From: Pectobacterium aquaticum
GTDB lineage: Bacteria > Pseudomonadota > Gammaproteobacteria > Enterobacterales > Enterobacteriaceae
Direction of reading: 5' to 3'
NCBI RefSeq assembly: GCF_003382565.3
Contig: NZ_CP086253.1
Span: forward strand, 2,418,001 to 2,482,000
DNA length: 64,000 nucleotides
The position numbers were made by a program, and so were the translations under genes. Positions within the stretch are counted from its first letter, which is position 1; each line of letters begins with the position of its first letter. The notes under the pieces are model-generated. The model was given only the letters and a program-made list of their open reading frames with translations, did not search any database and had not been told where the DNA came from. Positions 17,753 through 26,217 of the stretch are shown piece after piece.

Positions 17753-18367
17753 TTATTCTGTCACGACATTCTCAATCCGTGCCGGACCAGGCCAACTGCC
17801 GTCAAATCCCCACCCTGAGCCCCAGCCGTAGCCGTAACCTGCTCGCCATCCCCACGGGCCATAGCCATAGCCGCCGGGTGGTGTTATCAGACGCTGTACG
17901 ACATTCCAGCGTTTGTAGCCTTGCGCGTCGATCACAACATAACGATAGGGTTTATCACCAATAGCGCCCTGTTCGGTGCCGACAATTGGCCCGACAACGG
18001 TGACCAGTTGATCTTTAAAATCGACAGGTTCCAGAAAGCGATTCACATAGGCGATAAAGCGCCCTTCTGACGGCATATCCAGCAGCGGTTTCGCGCCGCT
18101 ATCCAGCGGCATGCTGGCAATTTCCAACCGCGTTTTATTCGCTTCATTGCGGATGCTAACCACCCGTCCGCCAAAACGTGATTCCTGACCGATATAAATC
18201 TGCGGCGCATTCATCACACGCACCAAATCGTCCTGCGGCGTTGGCGACGTGCCTTTAATGGCATCCGGCACCGTGACACAGCCAGAAAGCAGCAGCGCTG
18301 TCGCAACCACTATACAGAAGCGTGTTTTTTTCTGATTTATACGCATTTTTTTCATGTGCACAACCAT
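17753..18367 (-). CDS. yeaY: Slp family outer-membrane lipoprotein YeaY
   Basis: A 204-residue lipoprotein of the Slp family. A basic start and hydrophobic signal (residues 12-30) end in the lipobox LLSGC. The mature part begins VTVPDAIKGTSPTPQDDLVR, shared with E. coli YeaY, and the tail is rich in Gly, Tyr and Trp (GYGYGPWGWRAGYGYGWG). GGAG is eight bases before ATG 18367. It lies between tsaB and fadD as in E. coli. Function is not established; Slp proteins are stationary-phase envelope proteins. Confidence 0.93.
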   Translation of the reverse strand: MVVHMKKMRINQKKTRFCIVVATALLLSGCVTVPDAIKGTSPTPQDDLVRVMNAPQIYIGQESRFGGRVVSIRNEANKTRLEIASMPLDSGAKPLLDMPSEGRFIAYVNRFLEPVDFKDQLVTVVGPIVGTEQGAIGDKPYRYVVIDAQGYKRWNVVQRLITPPGGYGYGPWGWRAGYGYGWGSGWGFDGSWPGPARIENVVTE

Positions 18368-18429
18368 GACACAATCTCCGTCTCAGATATCTGATAGTTA
18401 GACTGCTTAGCATCAAATAAGTTGCTGTT

Positions 18430-18449
18430 TATACACGTCATACTTCAAG
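18430..18449. repeat. ERIC terminal fragment
   Basis: TATACACGTCATACTTCAAG matches the right end of an ERIC element in inverse orientation, but the rest is missing. It lies 18 bases past the stop of tsaB, in its 3' flank. Confidence 0.55.
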
Positions 18450-18466
18450 CCTGACAGGCATTCGGA

Positions 18467-19168
18467 CTACTCGCGTCCGGGCAATTTCTTCCAGGTCACT
18501 TCATTACGCAGGTAGCGCGGTTGCGCATTTTCAACGCTGACCGCTTTTCCTGCCTGCCAGAGCTGACAGGCCAACGGCAGCATGTCCTGCGCCTGCGGCA
18601 GCAGCACGTCACCCTTCGCTAATACCAGTGAGGAATGGCTGACCAGTTCAGGATAGGTTTCCCATCCGGTGCCTACCGTGGCCCATTCACCTGACAGCGC
18701 GGCAGTTAACACCTGCACCTGTTCAGGTTGCAATACGGCCTCCTCAGACTCGCCCTGCCAGCTACCGTCAGCGTTACGCTGATAGCAGCCCCAGTACACT
18801 TCACCCATCCGCGCATCAATGGCCGCCAGCACCTGCGTTGCCTGCGTTAGACGGAAAGCTCCCTGTGCCATCGTCGCCAGTGACGAGATGCCAAGCAGCG
18901 GTAAATCCGCTCCCAGCGCCAGCCCTTGGGCAATACCGATGCCAATTCGCACGCCGGTAAAACTTCCCGGTCCCTGACCAAAGGCCAGCGCATCAAGATC
19001 CTTGAGCGTCAGGCCGCTGTCGGCCAACACCTGCTGAACCATCGGCAGAATACGTTGTGTGTGTTCACGGGGACAAATTTCGAACAGAGAATGAATTTCA
19101 CCTTCATTCCAGAGCGCGACGGAACAGGCTTCCGTTGCGGTATCAAGCGCTAGAATTCGCGTAGACAT
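18467..19168 (-). CDS. tsaB: tRNA threonylcarbamoyladenosine protein TsaB
   Basis: A 233-residue ASKHA-fold protein (formerly YeaZ) that partners TsaD and TsaE in making the t6A37 modification of ANN-reading tRNAs. The N-terminal LALDTATEACSVALWN and the motif FGQGPGSFTGVRIGIGIAQG near residue 63 are diagnostic. Length fits E. coli TsaB (231). It is downstream of yoaA on the same strand. The TsaB partners are not in this window. Confidence 0.96.
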   Translation of the reverse strand: MSTRILALDTATEACSVALWNEGEIHSLFEICPREHTQRILPMVQQVLADSGLTLKDLDALAFGQGPGSFTGVRIGIGIAQGLALGADLPLLGISSLATMAQGAFRLTQATQVLAAIDARMGEVYWGCYQRNADGSWQGESEEAVLQPEQVQVLTAALSGEWATVGTGWETYPELVSHSSLVLAKGDVLLPQAQDMLPLACQLWQAGKAVSVENAQPRYLRNEVTWKKLPGRE

Positions 19169-19284
19169 GCCAACCTCAGGCAGGATAAATAAATCTTAAT
19201 GGACCGTATCATAGCATAAGCCCCTGTCGTGCCGCAGCCCTTCCCACCACCAGTCAGAACCATGCAGCAATCACCAGTTGGGAA

Positions 19285-21243
19285 TTATGTGTTACTCGTC
19301 AGGAAAGTAATCGCCTGCTCAATATCGCGAGTACGCGGCGTCGGCGGCAGGCTGTTAAGGAACACGGCACCATACGGACGCATCACCAGTCGATTATCGC
19401 AAATCACAATCACACCGCGATCCTCAACGTCACGGATGAGGCGGCCCACGCCTTGCTTCAGGGTAATCACCGCATCAGGAACCTGCACATCGTCGAAAGG
19501 CTCGCCGCCACGCAGGCGGCAGTCTTCAATACGCGCCTTCAGCAGCGGATCGTCCGGCGAGGTAAATGGCAGTTTATCGATAATGACGCAGGAGAGCGTA
19601 TCGCCACGCACATCCACGCCTTCCCAGAAGCTACTGGTCGCCACCAGCAAGGCATTACCTGCCGCCACAAACTGCGACAGCAATTGCGCCTTGCCAGTTT
19701 CACCCTGTAACAGCACCGGTAGCGTCAGCGTGGCGCGGAATTCGGCTGCCAAATCGCGCATCATCTGATGCGAGGTACACAGCATAAAGCAGCGTCCCTG
19801 ATTCGCCTCAATCAACGGCCGCAGCATCGCCGCCAGCCTTTTCGCCGCACCGGGACGATTGGTTTCCGGCAAATTGCGGGGGACGCAGAGCAGCGCCTGA
19901 TTGGCATAATCAAACGGGCTGGGTAACAGGAGCGTGTTCGCGTTATCCAGCCCCAGCCTATCGGTGAAGTGGAAAAGTTGATCGTTAACAGACAGGGTCG
20001 CGGAGGTAAACACCCAGGCCGCAGGCTTCTCTTTTATCAGTTCACGAAAGCGATCGGAGACGGACAGCGGCGTCAGCGCCAACACGAAATGACGTGAATT
20101 ACATTCATACCAGTAGCTGTAACCCGGTAACTGCACGTCTTTCAGCCGTTTCAGGCGGTTGCGATAGAGCGTGGCGCGCTCAAAAGCGGCATCCAGCAAC
20201 GCTGAACGCCCGAGCGACAGTTTCGCGACGTCGTAACACAGCTCCAGCGCATCATCCAGCAGCACCAACGCACGCTGAAGCGACGGCTGTTCGAGTACAT
20301 CACGCAGATTACCGCGAAACCCCGGATCGCCGAGCGCCAGCCGAAAATCCTGCGTACTCTGCGTCAGGCGATCGGCACTTTTTTGCAATTGAGAAGCGTC
20401 ACGCACTTCGGTGCGGTAAGCAATGATGATGTCTTTCGCCAGATCCAGCAGTTGGCGGCTGGAAAGCTGCTGGCCAAAATATTGGCTGGCGATATCGGGA
20501 ATCTGGTGGGCTTCATCGAAAATGACGACGTCACTTTCTGGGATCAGCTCGGCAAAACCGCTCTCCTTCACCACCATATCGGCCAGATAGAGATGATGGT
20601 TGACCACCACGATGTCGGCATCCATCGCTTTACGCCGCGCTTTCACCACGAAGCACTCTTTATAGTGCGGACAGTCGCTGCCCAGACAGTTATCGTTGGT
20701 GCTGGTCACTAACGGCCAGATCGCGCTGTCTTCTGCCACGCCTGAACAGGTCGTGACATCGCCTTCCGTCGTTTCCGACGACCAGCCACGCAGCCGAACC
20801 AGCTCGCTCAGCGTTTCACCGGGTAAATCACCGCCGCCGAGCGATTGCTGTTCAAGCCGTTCCAGACAGAGGTAGTTCGAGCGACCTTTCAGCAGCGCTA
20901 CTTTGCCTTTGTACTTCAGCGCTTGCGCGATCGTCGGTAAATCGCGGCTATAGAGCTGATCCTGTAGCGCTTTCGAACCGGTTGAAATGATGACTTTTTT
21001 ATCTGAACGCAGGGCGGGCGCAAGGTAGGCATAGGTTTTACCAGTTCCGGTTCCCGCTTCCACCACTAGCGCTGTTTTATCGTCGATGGCCCGCATGACG
21101 GCCTGCGCCATCTGCCGCTGTGGTTCACGCGGCTTGAAGCCGGTGATCGCTTTGGCCAGCACGCCGTCATTAGCAAAATCATCAATTACACGATCGTTCG
21201 TCACGCCTGCTCTCTTGTTCAAGGGAATGCTTTTACTCGTCAT
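19285..21243 (-). CDS. yoaA: DinG-family Fe-S DNA helicase YoaA
   Basis: A superfamily-2 XPD/DinG-type helicase, 639-652 residues, colinear with E. coli YoaA (636), which acts with HolC in damage tolerance. Walker A is EAGTGTGKTYAYL, the DEAH box is IFDEAHQIPD, and four Fe-S Cys lie in the stretch from TTCSGVAEDS to CLGSDCPHYKECF. Motif VI is GVGRLIRD. The start is uncertain: ATG 21243 lies inside an ERIC repeat, whereas GTG 21204 lies outside it; similarity to E. coli begins at IDDFANDGVLAKAI, shortly after the GTG. Confidence 0.93.
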   Translation of the reverse strand: MTSKSIPLNKRAGVTNDRVIDDFANDGVLAKAITGFKPREPQRQMAQAVMRAIDDKTALVVEAGTGTGKTYAYLAPALRSDKKVIISTGSKALQDQLYSRDLPTIAQALKYKGKVALLKGRSNYLCLERLEQQSLGGGDLPGETLSELVRLRGWSSETTEGDVTTCSGVAEDSAIWPLVTSTNDNCLGSDCPHYKECFVVKARRKAMDADIVVVNHHLYLADMVVKESGFAELIPESDVVIFDEAHQIPDIASQYFGQQLSSRQLLDLAKDIIIAYRTEVRDASQLQKSADRLTQSTQDFRLALGDPGFRGNLRDVLEQPSLQRALVLLDDALELCYDVAKLSLGRSALLDAAFERATLYRNRLKRLKDVQLPGYSYWYECNSRHFVLALTPLSVSDRFRELIKEKPAAWVFTSATLSVNDQLFHFTDRLGLDNANTLLLPSPFDYANQALLCVPRNLPETNRPGAAKRLAAMLRPLIEANQGRCFMLCTSHQMMRDLAAEFRATLTLPVLLQGETGKAQLLSQFVAAGNALLVATSSFWEGVDVRGDTLSCVIIDKLPFTSPDDPLLKARIEDCRLRGGEPFDDVQVPDAVITLKQGVGRLIRDVEDRGVIVICDNRLVMRPYGAVFLNSLPPTPRTRDIEQAITFLTSNT

Positions 21244-21356
21244 ACTTCAAGTTGCGTGTGCGTTGGCTGCGCTCGATCACCCGAATCACTTACCTGAGTA
21301 AGCTCATCGGGATTCCCTCGCTTGCCGCCGTCCTGAAACTTGAATTATTTAGAGTA
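21234..21356. repeat. ERIC element upstream of yoaA
   Basis: Inverse orientation to the other copies: CGTCATACTTCAAGTTGCG at the left, the core CCGAATCACTTACCTGAGTA with AGCTCATCGGGATTCCCTC, and TTGAATTATTTAGAG at the right. About 123 bp, with both outermost ends slightly altered (TACTCG for TACCCG, GAGTA for GGGTA). It separates yoaA from yoaB and overlaps the upstream candidate start of yoaA. Confidence 0.9.
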
Positions 21357-21553
21357 AATTTGTAAGCCGCTAACCGTTTCAGGTCGTGGCAAAATATCGC
21401 GCTGATTATGCCAAGAGTCACCCGACGCTACCACCTTAAATCAGGAAAGCGTGCCGCAACCTGCTGTGTTAGGCTTGGCGGCTGGTATTGATGTCATTAT
21501 TTTAACTATTCCCACCATTTTTAATTATCCTCACAATGGAGACCCCCCACCTC

Positions 21554-21898
21554 ATGGCAATCACACGAATGAATCCTGAAGCCCGCTGGTCAGACGCCGT
21601 CATCCACAACAACACGCTCTATTACACCAGCGTGCCAGAAAATCTGGATGATGACGCACAGGCGCAAACGGAAAACGCGCTGGCCGCGTTAGATGCGATT
21701 CTGAAACAGGCGGGAACGGATAAGAGCAAACTGTTGGACGTGACGATTTTTCTCGTCGATGCGGATGATTTTTCTGCAATGAACGCCGCGTGGGATGCCT
21801 GGGTCGTGCCAGGCAGCGCGCCTGTGCGCTGCACCGTGCAGGCTAAGCTGATGCACCCGAAATTCAAAGTCGAAATCAAAGCGATTGCGGCAATATAA
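21554..21898 (+). CDS. yoaB: RidA-family protein YoaB
   Basis: A 114-residue protein of the RidA/YjgF family, the same length as E. coli YoaB. Family members hydrolyse reactive enamine or imine intermediates. The conserved Arg lies in APVRCTVQAKLMHPKFKVEI near the C-terminus. An in-frame ATG at 21536 exists, but MAITRMNPEARWSD at 21554 fits the homologues. It is divergent from yoaA, with an ERIC element between them. Confidence 0.93.
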   Translation: MAITRMNPEARWSDAVIHNNTLYYTSVPENLDDDAQAQTENALAALDAILKQAGTDKSKLLDVTIFLVDADDFSAMNAAWDAWVVPGSAPVRCTVQAKLMHPKFKVEIKAIAAI

Positions 21899-21936
21899 GC
21901 TATCGTCTTAGATAATCTGAAGAGGAAGAAAGGTGG

Positions 21937-22176
21937 TTACTGCTCTTCCTCTTCTTCCCCATCGTCAAAATCGTGCTCTTCGTCGCTGTCATTAAATTCG
22001 TCATCCTCTTCGTCAAACATCATCGCGACGGTGTCACCTTGATGATTCTGACGGATCTCCGCAGCAACCAGTGCTATCGCCTGGCCGCTGCTCATGCCCT
22101 CAGACATGAGTTCCTGAATACGCTCTACGGCATCTTGTTGCTGCTTGTGCGTCAGCGCGGGCATACCTGCAATCAT
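21937..22176 (-). CDS. yoaH: UPF0181 protein YoaH with acidic tail
   Basis: A 79-residue cytoplasmic protein. The first 50 residues (ALTHKQQQDAVERIQELM, SSGQAIALVAAEIR) match the UPF0181 family. E. coli YoaH has 59 residues; here the C-terminus is extended by a strongly acidic run of Asp and Glu from about residue 54 to the end. Function is unknown. It is divergent from pabB as in E. coli. Confidence 0.9.
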   Translation of the reverse strand: MIAGMPALTHKQQQDAVERIQELMSEGMSSGQAIALVAAEIRQNHQGDTVAMMFDEEDDEFNDSDEEHDFDDGEEEEEQ

Positions 22177-22319
22177 GATATTTTCCTAGTTGGTAAATTC
22201 GCCTGTATCATCGCACGCCCGCTTCGGCATACACCAGCATTTCCGCTTTGTGGTACGCTGTGGTCAGTAAAATCGACACGCTATCGACACAACCACACAG
22301 TGAACACAACACGAAAAAC

Positions 22320-23762
22320 ATGACTGCCGCCAATACGACTCACGTACCTAACGCAAGCGATTCAACCACCGCAACGGGCTCCGCCGTTATCTATCACGCG
22401 CTGCCTTACTACCCGACGGTGCTGCTCGATCGCTTTGCGCCCTTTTCCCAACAGCCGTGGGCGATGTTGCTGCATTCCGGGTTTGCCGATCATCCGCATA
22501 ATCGCTTCGATATTATGGTCGCTGACCCGCGAGTTACGCTTTGCACACGCGGAGGCAAAACGGAAATCATACGTGACGGCGTCACGAATACCGTAGAAGG
22601 CGATCCGTTTACCTTATTGCAAGAGCAGCTTGATTCACTCGCGTTGCCCGCGGAAACACATCCTGATTTCCCTTTTCAGGGGGGCGCACTTGGCCTGTTC
22701 GGCTATGATCTGGGGCGTCAGATTGAAACGCTGCCCGCACAGGCCGAGCAAGATATCGATTTGCCGGATATGGCGGTGGGTCTATACGACTGGGCGCTGG
22801 TTGCCGACCACCATCGGCAGACGTTAACGCTGATCGTACATCATTCCCTTCAGGCAAAGCTCGACGGGCTAGCGACTCCGCCCGTTAACGCCCCAAAAGC
22901 CGATTTCAGCCTTACCAGTAGTTGGCAGCCGAATATGTCACGCGAGGCGTACGGCGAAAAATTCCGCAAAATACAGGACTACCTTTTGGCGGGAGACTGC
23001 TATCAGGTCAATCTGGCACAGCGTTTTTCCGCGACTTACGATGGTGATGAATGGCAGGCATTTTTACGATTGTCAGCGGGCAATAAAGCGCCCTTTTCCG
23101 CTTTTCTGCGCCTGCCGGAAAATGCCGTCATCAGTGTATCGCCGGAACGTTTTCTCTGGCTGGAAAATCACCGCATTCAAACGCGCCCGATTAAAGGCAC
23201 ACTGCCGCGTCTCGCCCACCCGAATGCCGATAAACAACAGGCGGTGCGGCTCGCTAATTCGGAAAAAGATCGCTCAGAAAACCTGATGATTGTCGATCTT
23301 CTGCGTAACGACATCGGTCGCGTCGCGGTACCGGGCAGCGTCCGCGTGCCGGAACTGTTCGTCGTCGAACCTTTCCCCGCCGTGCACCATCTGGTCAGCA
23401 CCATTGAAGCACAGCTACCGGATGATTGCCCTGCAACCACGCTATTACGCGCCTGTTTCCCCGGCGGCTCAATTACCGGCGCACCCAAAATCCGCGCCAT
23501 GCAGATTATTGAAGAACTGGAACCCCAGCGCCGCAATGCCTACTGCGGCAGCGTCGGCTACATCAGCCTGTGCGGCACTATGGATACTAATATCACCATC
23601 AGGACGTTACTCACCGAACGCGGCAGAATTTACTGCTGTGCGGGCGGCGGCATCGTCGCCGACAGTCAGGAACAGGCTGAATATCAGGAAACGTTTGATA
23701 AAGTGGGTCGCATCCTTCCACTGCTGGATGGATCCCAGACAATTCAGGTACCGAATAAATGA
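22320..23762 (+). CDS. pabB: Aminodeoxychorismate synthase component I PabB
   Basis: A roughly 480-residue enzyme that, with the glutaminase PabA, converts chorismate to 4-amino-4-deoxychorismate for folate. TRPIKGTLPRL carries the Lys that distinguishes PabB from anthranilate synthase (PIAGT), and CFPGGSITGAPKIRAMQIIE is the chorismate-binding signature. ATG 22320 is chosen; similarity to E. coli begins around YHALPYYPTVLLDRF, so the N-terminus is about 25 residues longer and the start is uncertain (ATG 22248 is also open). Its stop overlaps nudL by ATGA. Confidence 0.94.
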   Translation: MTAANTTHVPNASDSTTATGSAVIYHALPYYPTVLLDRFAPFSQQPWAMLLHSGFADHPHNRFDIMVADPRVTLCTRGGKTEIIRDGVTNTVEGDPFTLLQEQLDSLALPAETHPDFPFQGGALGLFGYDLGRQIETLPAQAEQDIDLPDMAVGLYDWALVADHHRQTLTLIVHHSLQAKLDGLATPPVNAPKADFSLTSSWQPNMSREAYGEKFRKIQDYLLAGDCYQVNLAQRFSATYDGDEWQAFLRLSAGNKAPFSAFLRLPENAVISVSPERFLWLENHRIQTRPIKGTLPRLAHPNADKQQAVRLANSEKDRSENLMIVDLLRNDIGRVAVPGSVRVPELFVVEPFPAVHHLVSTIEAQLPDDCPATTLLRACFPGGSITGAPKIRAMQIIEELEPQRRNAYCGSVGYISLCGTMDTNITIRTLLTERGRIYCCAGGGIVADSQEQAEYQETFDKVGRILPLLDGSQTIQVPNK

Positions 23763-24352
23763 GTGAGATCGCCTTGCCACCAACGGCTTTTGCGCTGAAC
23801 GACTTTATTACGCGCTTTCAGTTACAGCTTCCGCCATCGCTGCGGCCTGTGCACCAGTTGCGTCAGGCTGCGGTTCTGGTGCCGATTATTTGTCACTCTA
23901 CCCCCACGCTGTTATTGACCCGACGTTCTGCTTATCTCCGTAAACATGCTGGACAAGTCGCATTCCCCGGCGGTGTAGCAGACAATACGGATCGCTCAAT
24001 CATCGAAACGGCGCTGCGTGAAGCACAGGAAGAAGTGGCTATCCCACCGGAAAATGTAAAGGTTTTGGGCGTTCTCCCACCGTTGGATAGTGCCAGCGGT
24101 TTTCAAGTCACGCCTGTCGTCGGACTGATAGACGCACATACGCGCTTTCATCCCAATGAAGCTGAAGTCGCCGAGCTGTTTGAAATGCCACTGGATGAGG
24201 CTTTTGCGTTAACACGCTATTACCCGCTGGATATTAAGTACAAACAGCAGCAGCACAGGGTTTATCTCTCTTGGTATCAGCAACAATTTGTTTGGGGGCT
24301 GACTGCCGCTATCATCCACCAGCTCGCCTTACAGATTTCCGACAGGCCCTAG
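23759..24352 (+). CDS. nudL: Nudix CoA pyrophosphatase NudL
   Basis: A 197-residue Nudix hydrolase (YeaB) predicted to cleave CoA and its derivatives to phosphopantetheine and 3',5'-ADP. The Nudix box is seen from GGVADNTDRSIIETALREAQ through EEVAIP at about residues 72-97, and the preceding LLTRRSAYLRKHAGQVAFPG is the CoA-subfamily signature. Translation is coupled to pabB by the ATGA overlap, as in E. coli. Confidence 0.94.
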   Translation: MSEIALPPTAFALNDFITRFQLQLPPSLRPVHQLRQAAVLVPIICHSTPTLLLTRRSAYLRKHAGQVAFPGGVADNTDRSIIETALREAQEEVAIPPENVKVLGVLPPLDSASGFQVTPVVGLIDAHTRFHPNEAEVAELFEMPLDEAFALTRYYPLDIKYKQQQHRVYLSWYQQQFVWGLTAAIIHQLALQISDRP

Positions 24353-24746
24353 GCTCAAGGCCGCGTTCAGCGGCTTTTAGCTCACCACTTCTTTTCTTTC
24401 ACTAAATATCCTTATTTAAAACGAGGATTTTACGATTAAAAAGCATCCGCTTATATCATTTACAATGACTTAGATCGTATTTAGGATAAGTTAAATTATG
24501 TGATGACATAAGTTTATTTCATGCGAAAAAGAAAACCATACGACATATTCCACACTACAATAGCGCGATTTGACGAGTTTTATTCTAATCTTGGGGTATA
24601 TATCCACTAGAATTCAGGTCATGTCTCGCTGAAACCGAAATCATTAGATAATTCGCAGCATAACTATCTGATTATGATGAAGGAACCGGATGCAGGCGGT
24701 CGGGTAATAAGAGTGGGTACGACCCTGAGTCTTTGAGGAGTTTCGC
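24353..24746. other. Intergenic region nudL-sdaA
   Basis: A 394-base AT-rich stretch without a supported gene. It should carry the sdaA promoter; sdaA has a GTG start preceded by GAGGAG at 24736. Nothing convincing as an operator or structured RNA was identified. Confidence 0.4.
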
Positions 24747-26111
24747 GTGATAAGCGTTTTCGACATGTTTAAGATCGGTATTGGCCCCTCTAGCTCTCAT
24801 ACGGTTGGACCGATGAAAGCCGGTAAGCAATTTGTCGATGAATTGATCACCCAGGATCGGCTAACCGCCACCACGCGCATTGCCGTCGATGTGTATGGCT
24901 CGCTGTCGCTGACGGGTAAAGGCCACCATACGGATATCGCTATCATTATGGGTCTGGCGGGCAACATGCCGGATACCGTTGATATTGATACCATTCCCAG
25001 TTTCATCCGCGATGTTGAGCAACGCGAACGCCTGCTGCTGGCTAACGGGCAGCACGAGGTCGATTTCCCACGCGAAGGCGGTATGGTTTTCCGCAGTGAA
25101 AATCTGCCGCTGCACGAAAACGGCATGACTATCACTGCCTTTGCCGGCAATAAAGAAATTTATAGCAAAACCTATTATTCCATCGGCGGTGGCTTCATCG
25201 TTGATGCAGAGAATTTTGGCAAAGACAGCCCCACTGATGTATGCGTTCCCTATACGTTCAATTCCGCCAAAGAGATGCTGGATCACTGCAAACAGAGTGG
25301 CCTGTCGCTTTCTGGGATGGTGATGCGTAACGAGCTGGCGCTGCACAGCCGTCAGGACATTGACGCTTACTTTGCCGATATCTGGCAGACAATGCGTGCC
25401 TGTATCGATCGCGGCATGAACACCGAAGGTGTTTTACCCGGCCCGTTACGCGTGCCAAGGCGTGCCTCTGCGCTGCGCCGTATGCTGGTGTCTTCCGATA
25501 AGTTGTCCAACGACCCGATGAACGTGGTGGATTGGGTCAATATGTTCGCGCTGGCGGTGAATGAAGAGAACGCCGCAGGTGGCCGAGTGGTTACCGCGCC
25601 AACGAACGGCGCATGCGGCATCGTCCCGGCTGTCCTTGCTTATTACGACCACTTCATCGAGCCCGTTAGCCCGACCATTTATATTCGTTACTTCCTCGCA
25701 GCAGGCGCGGTAGGCATTCTGTACAAAATGAACGCTTCCATCTCCGGTGCTGAGGTAGGCTGTCAGGGTGAAGTGGGCGTCGCCTGCTCCATGGCCGCCG
25801 CTGGACTGGCAGAGCTGATGGGTGCAAGCCCGGAGCAGGTTTGCGTCGCCGCTGAGATCGGCATGGAACACAATCTGGGCTTAACCTGCGATCCGGTCGC
25901 TGGCCAAGTACAGGTTCCGTGCATCGAACGTAACGCGATTGCTTCCGTTAAGGCGATTAACGCCGCCCGTATGGCGACACGCCGCACCAGCGAAGCACGC
26001 GTCTCACTGGATAAGGTGATTGAAACCATGTACGAAACGGGTAAAGACATGAACGCTAAATACCGCGAAACCTCACGGGGCGGACTGGCGATCAAAGTAC
26101 AGTGTGATTAA
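24747..26111 (+). CDS. sdaA: L-serine deaminase SdaA
   Basis: A 454-residue cytoplasmic Fe-S enzyme converting L-serine to pyruvate and ammonia. The start MISVFDMFKIGIGPSSSHTV is characteristic, and cluster ligands lie in TNGACGIVPA, GCQGEVGVACSMAA and LTCDPVAGQVQVPC. Same length as E. coli SdaA (454). The start codon is GTG with GAGGAG upstream. It converges with yoaE across a shared terminator. Confidence 0.97.
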   Translation: MISVFDMFKIGIGPSSSHTVGPMKAGKQFVDELITQDRLTATTRIAVDVYGSLSLTGKGHHTDIAIIMGLAGNMPDTVDIDTIPSFIRDVEQRERLLLANGQHEVDFPREGGMVFRSENLPLHENGMTITAFAGNKEIYSKTYYSIGGGFIVDAENFGKDSPTDVCVPYTFNSAKEMLDHCKQSGLSLSGMVMRNELALHSRQDIDAYFADIWQTMRACIDRGMNTEGVLPGPLRVPRRASALRRMLVSSDKLSNDPMNVVDWVNMFALAVNEENAAGGRVVTAPTNGACGIVPAVLAYYDHFIEPVSPTIYIRYFLAAGAVGILYKMNASISGAEVGCQGEVGVACSMAAAGLAELMGASPEQVCVAAEIGMEHNLGLTCDPVAGQVQVPCIERNAIASVKAINAARMATRRTSEARVSLDKVIETMYETGKDMNAKYRETSRGGLAIKVQCD

Positions 26112-26161
26112 AAAGCCGTGTGATTAGCCCGCACCCCTTCGCTTTTTCTTTCCACCGATTA

Positions 26162-26192
26162 AAAAGCCCCGCCACATTGGCGGGGCTTCATT
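26162..26192. terminator. Bidirectional terminator between sdaA and yoaE
   Basis: AAAGCCCCGCC pairs with GGCGGGGCTT around a five-base loop, with A-rich and T-rich flanks on the two sides. Confidence 0.85.
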
Positions 26193-26217
26193 TTGTCATC
26201 TACTTACGCAGAACGGC

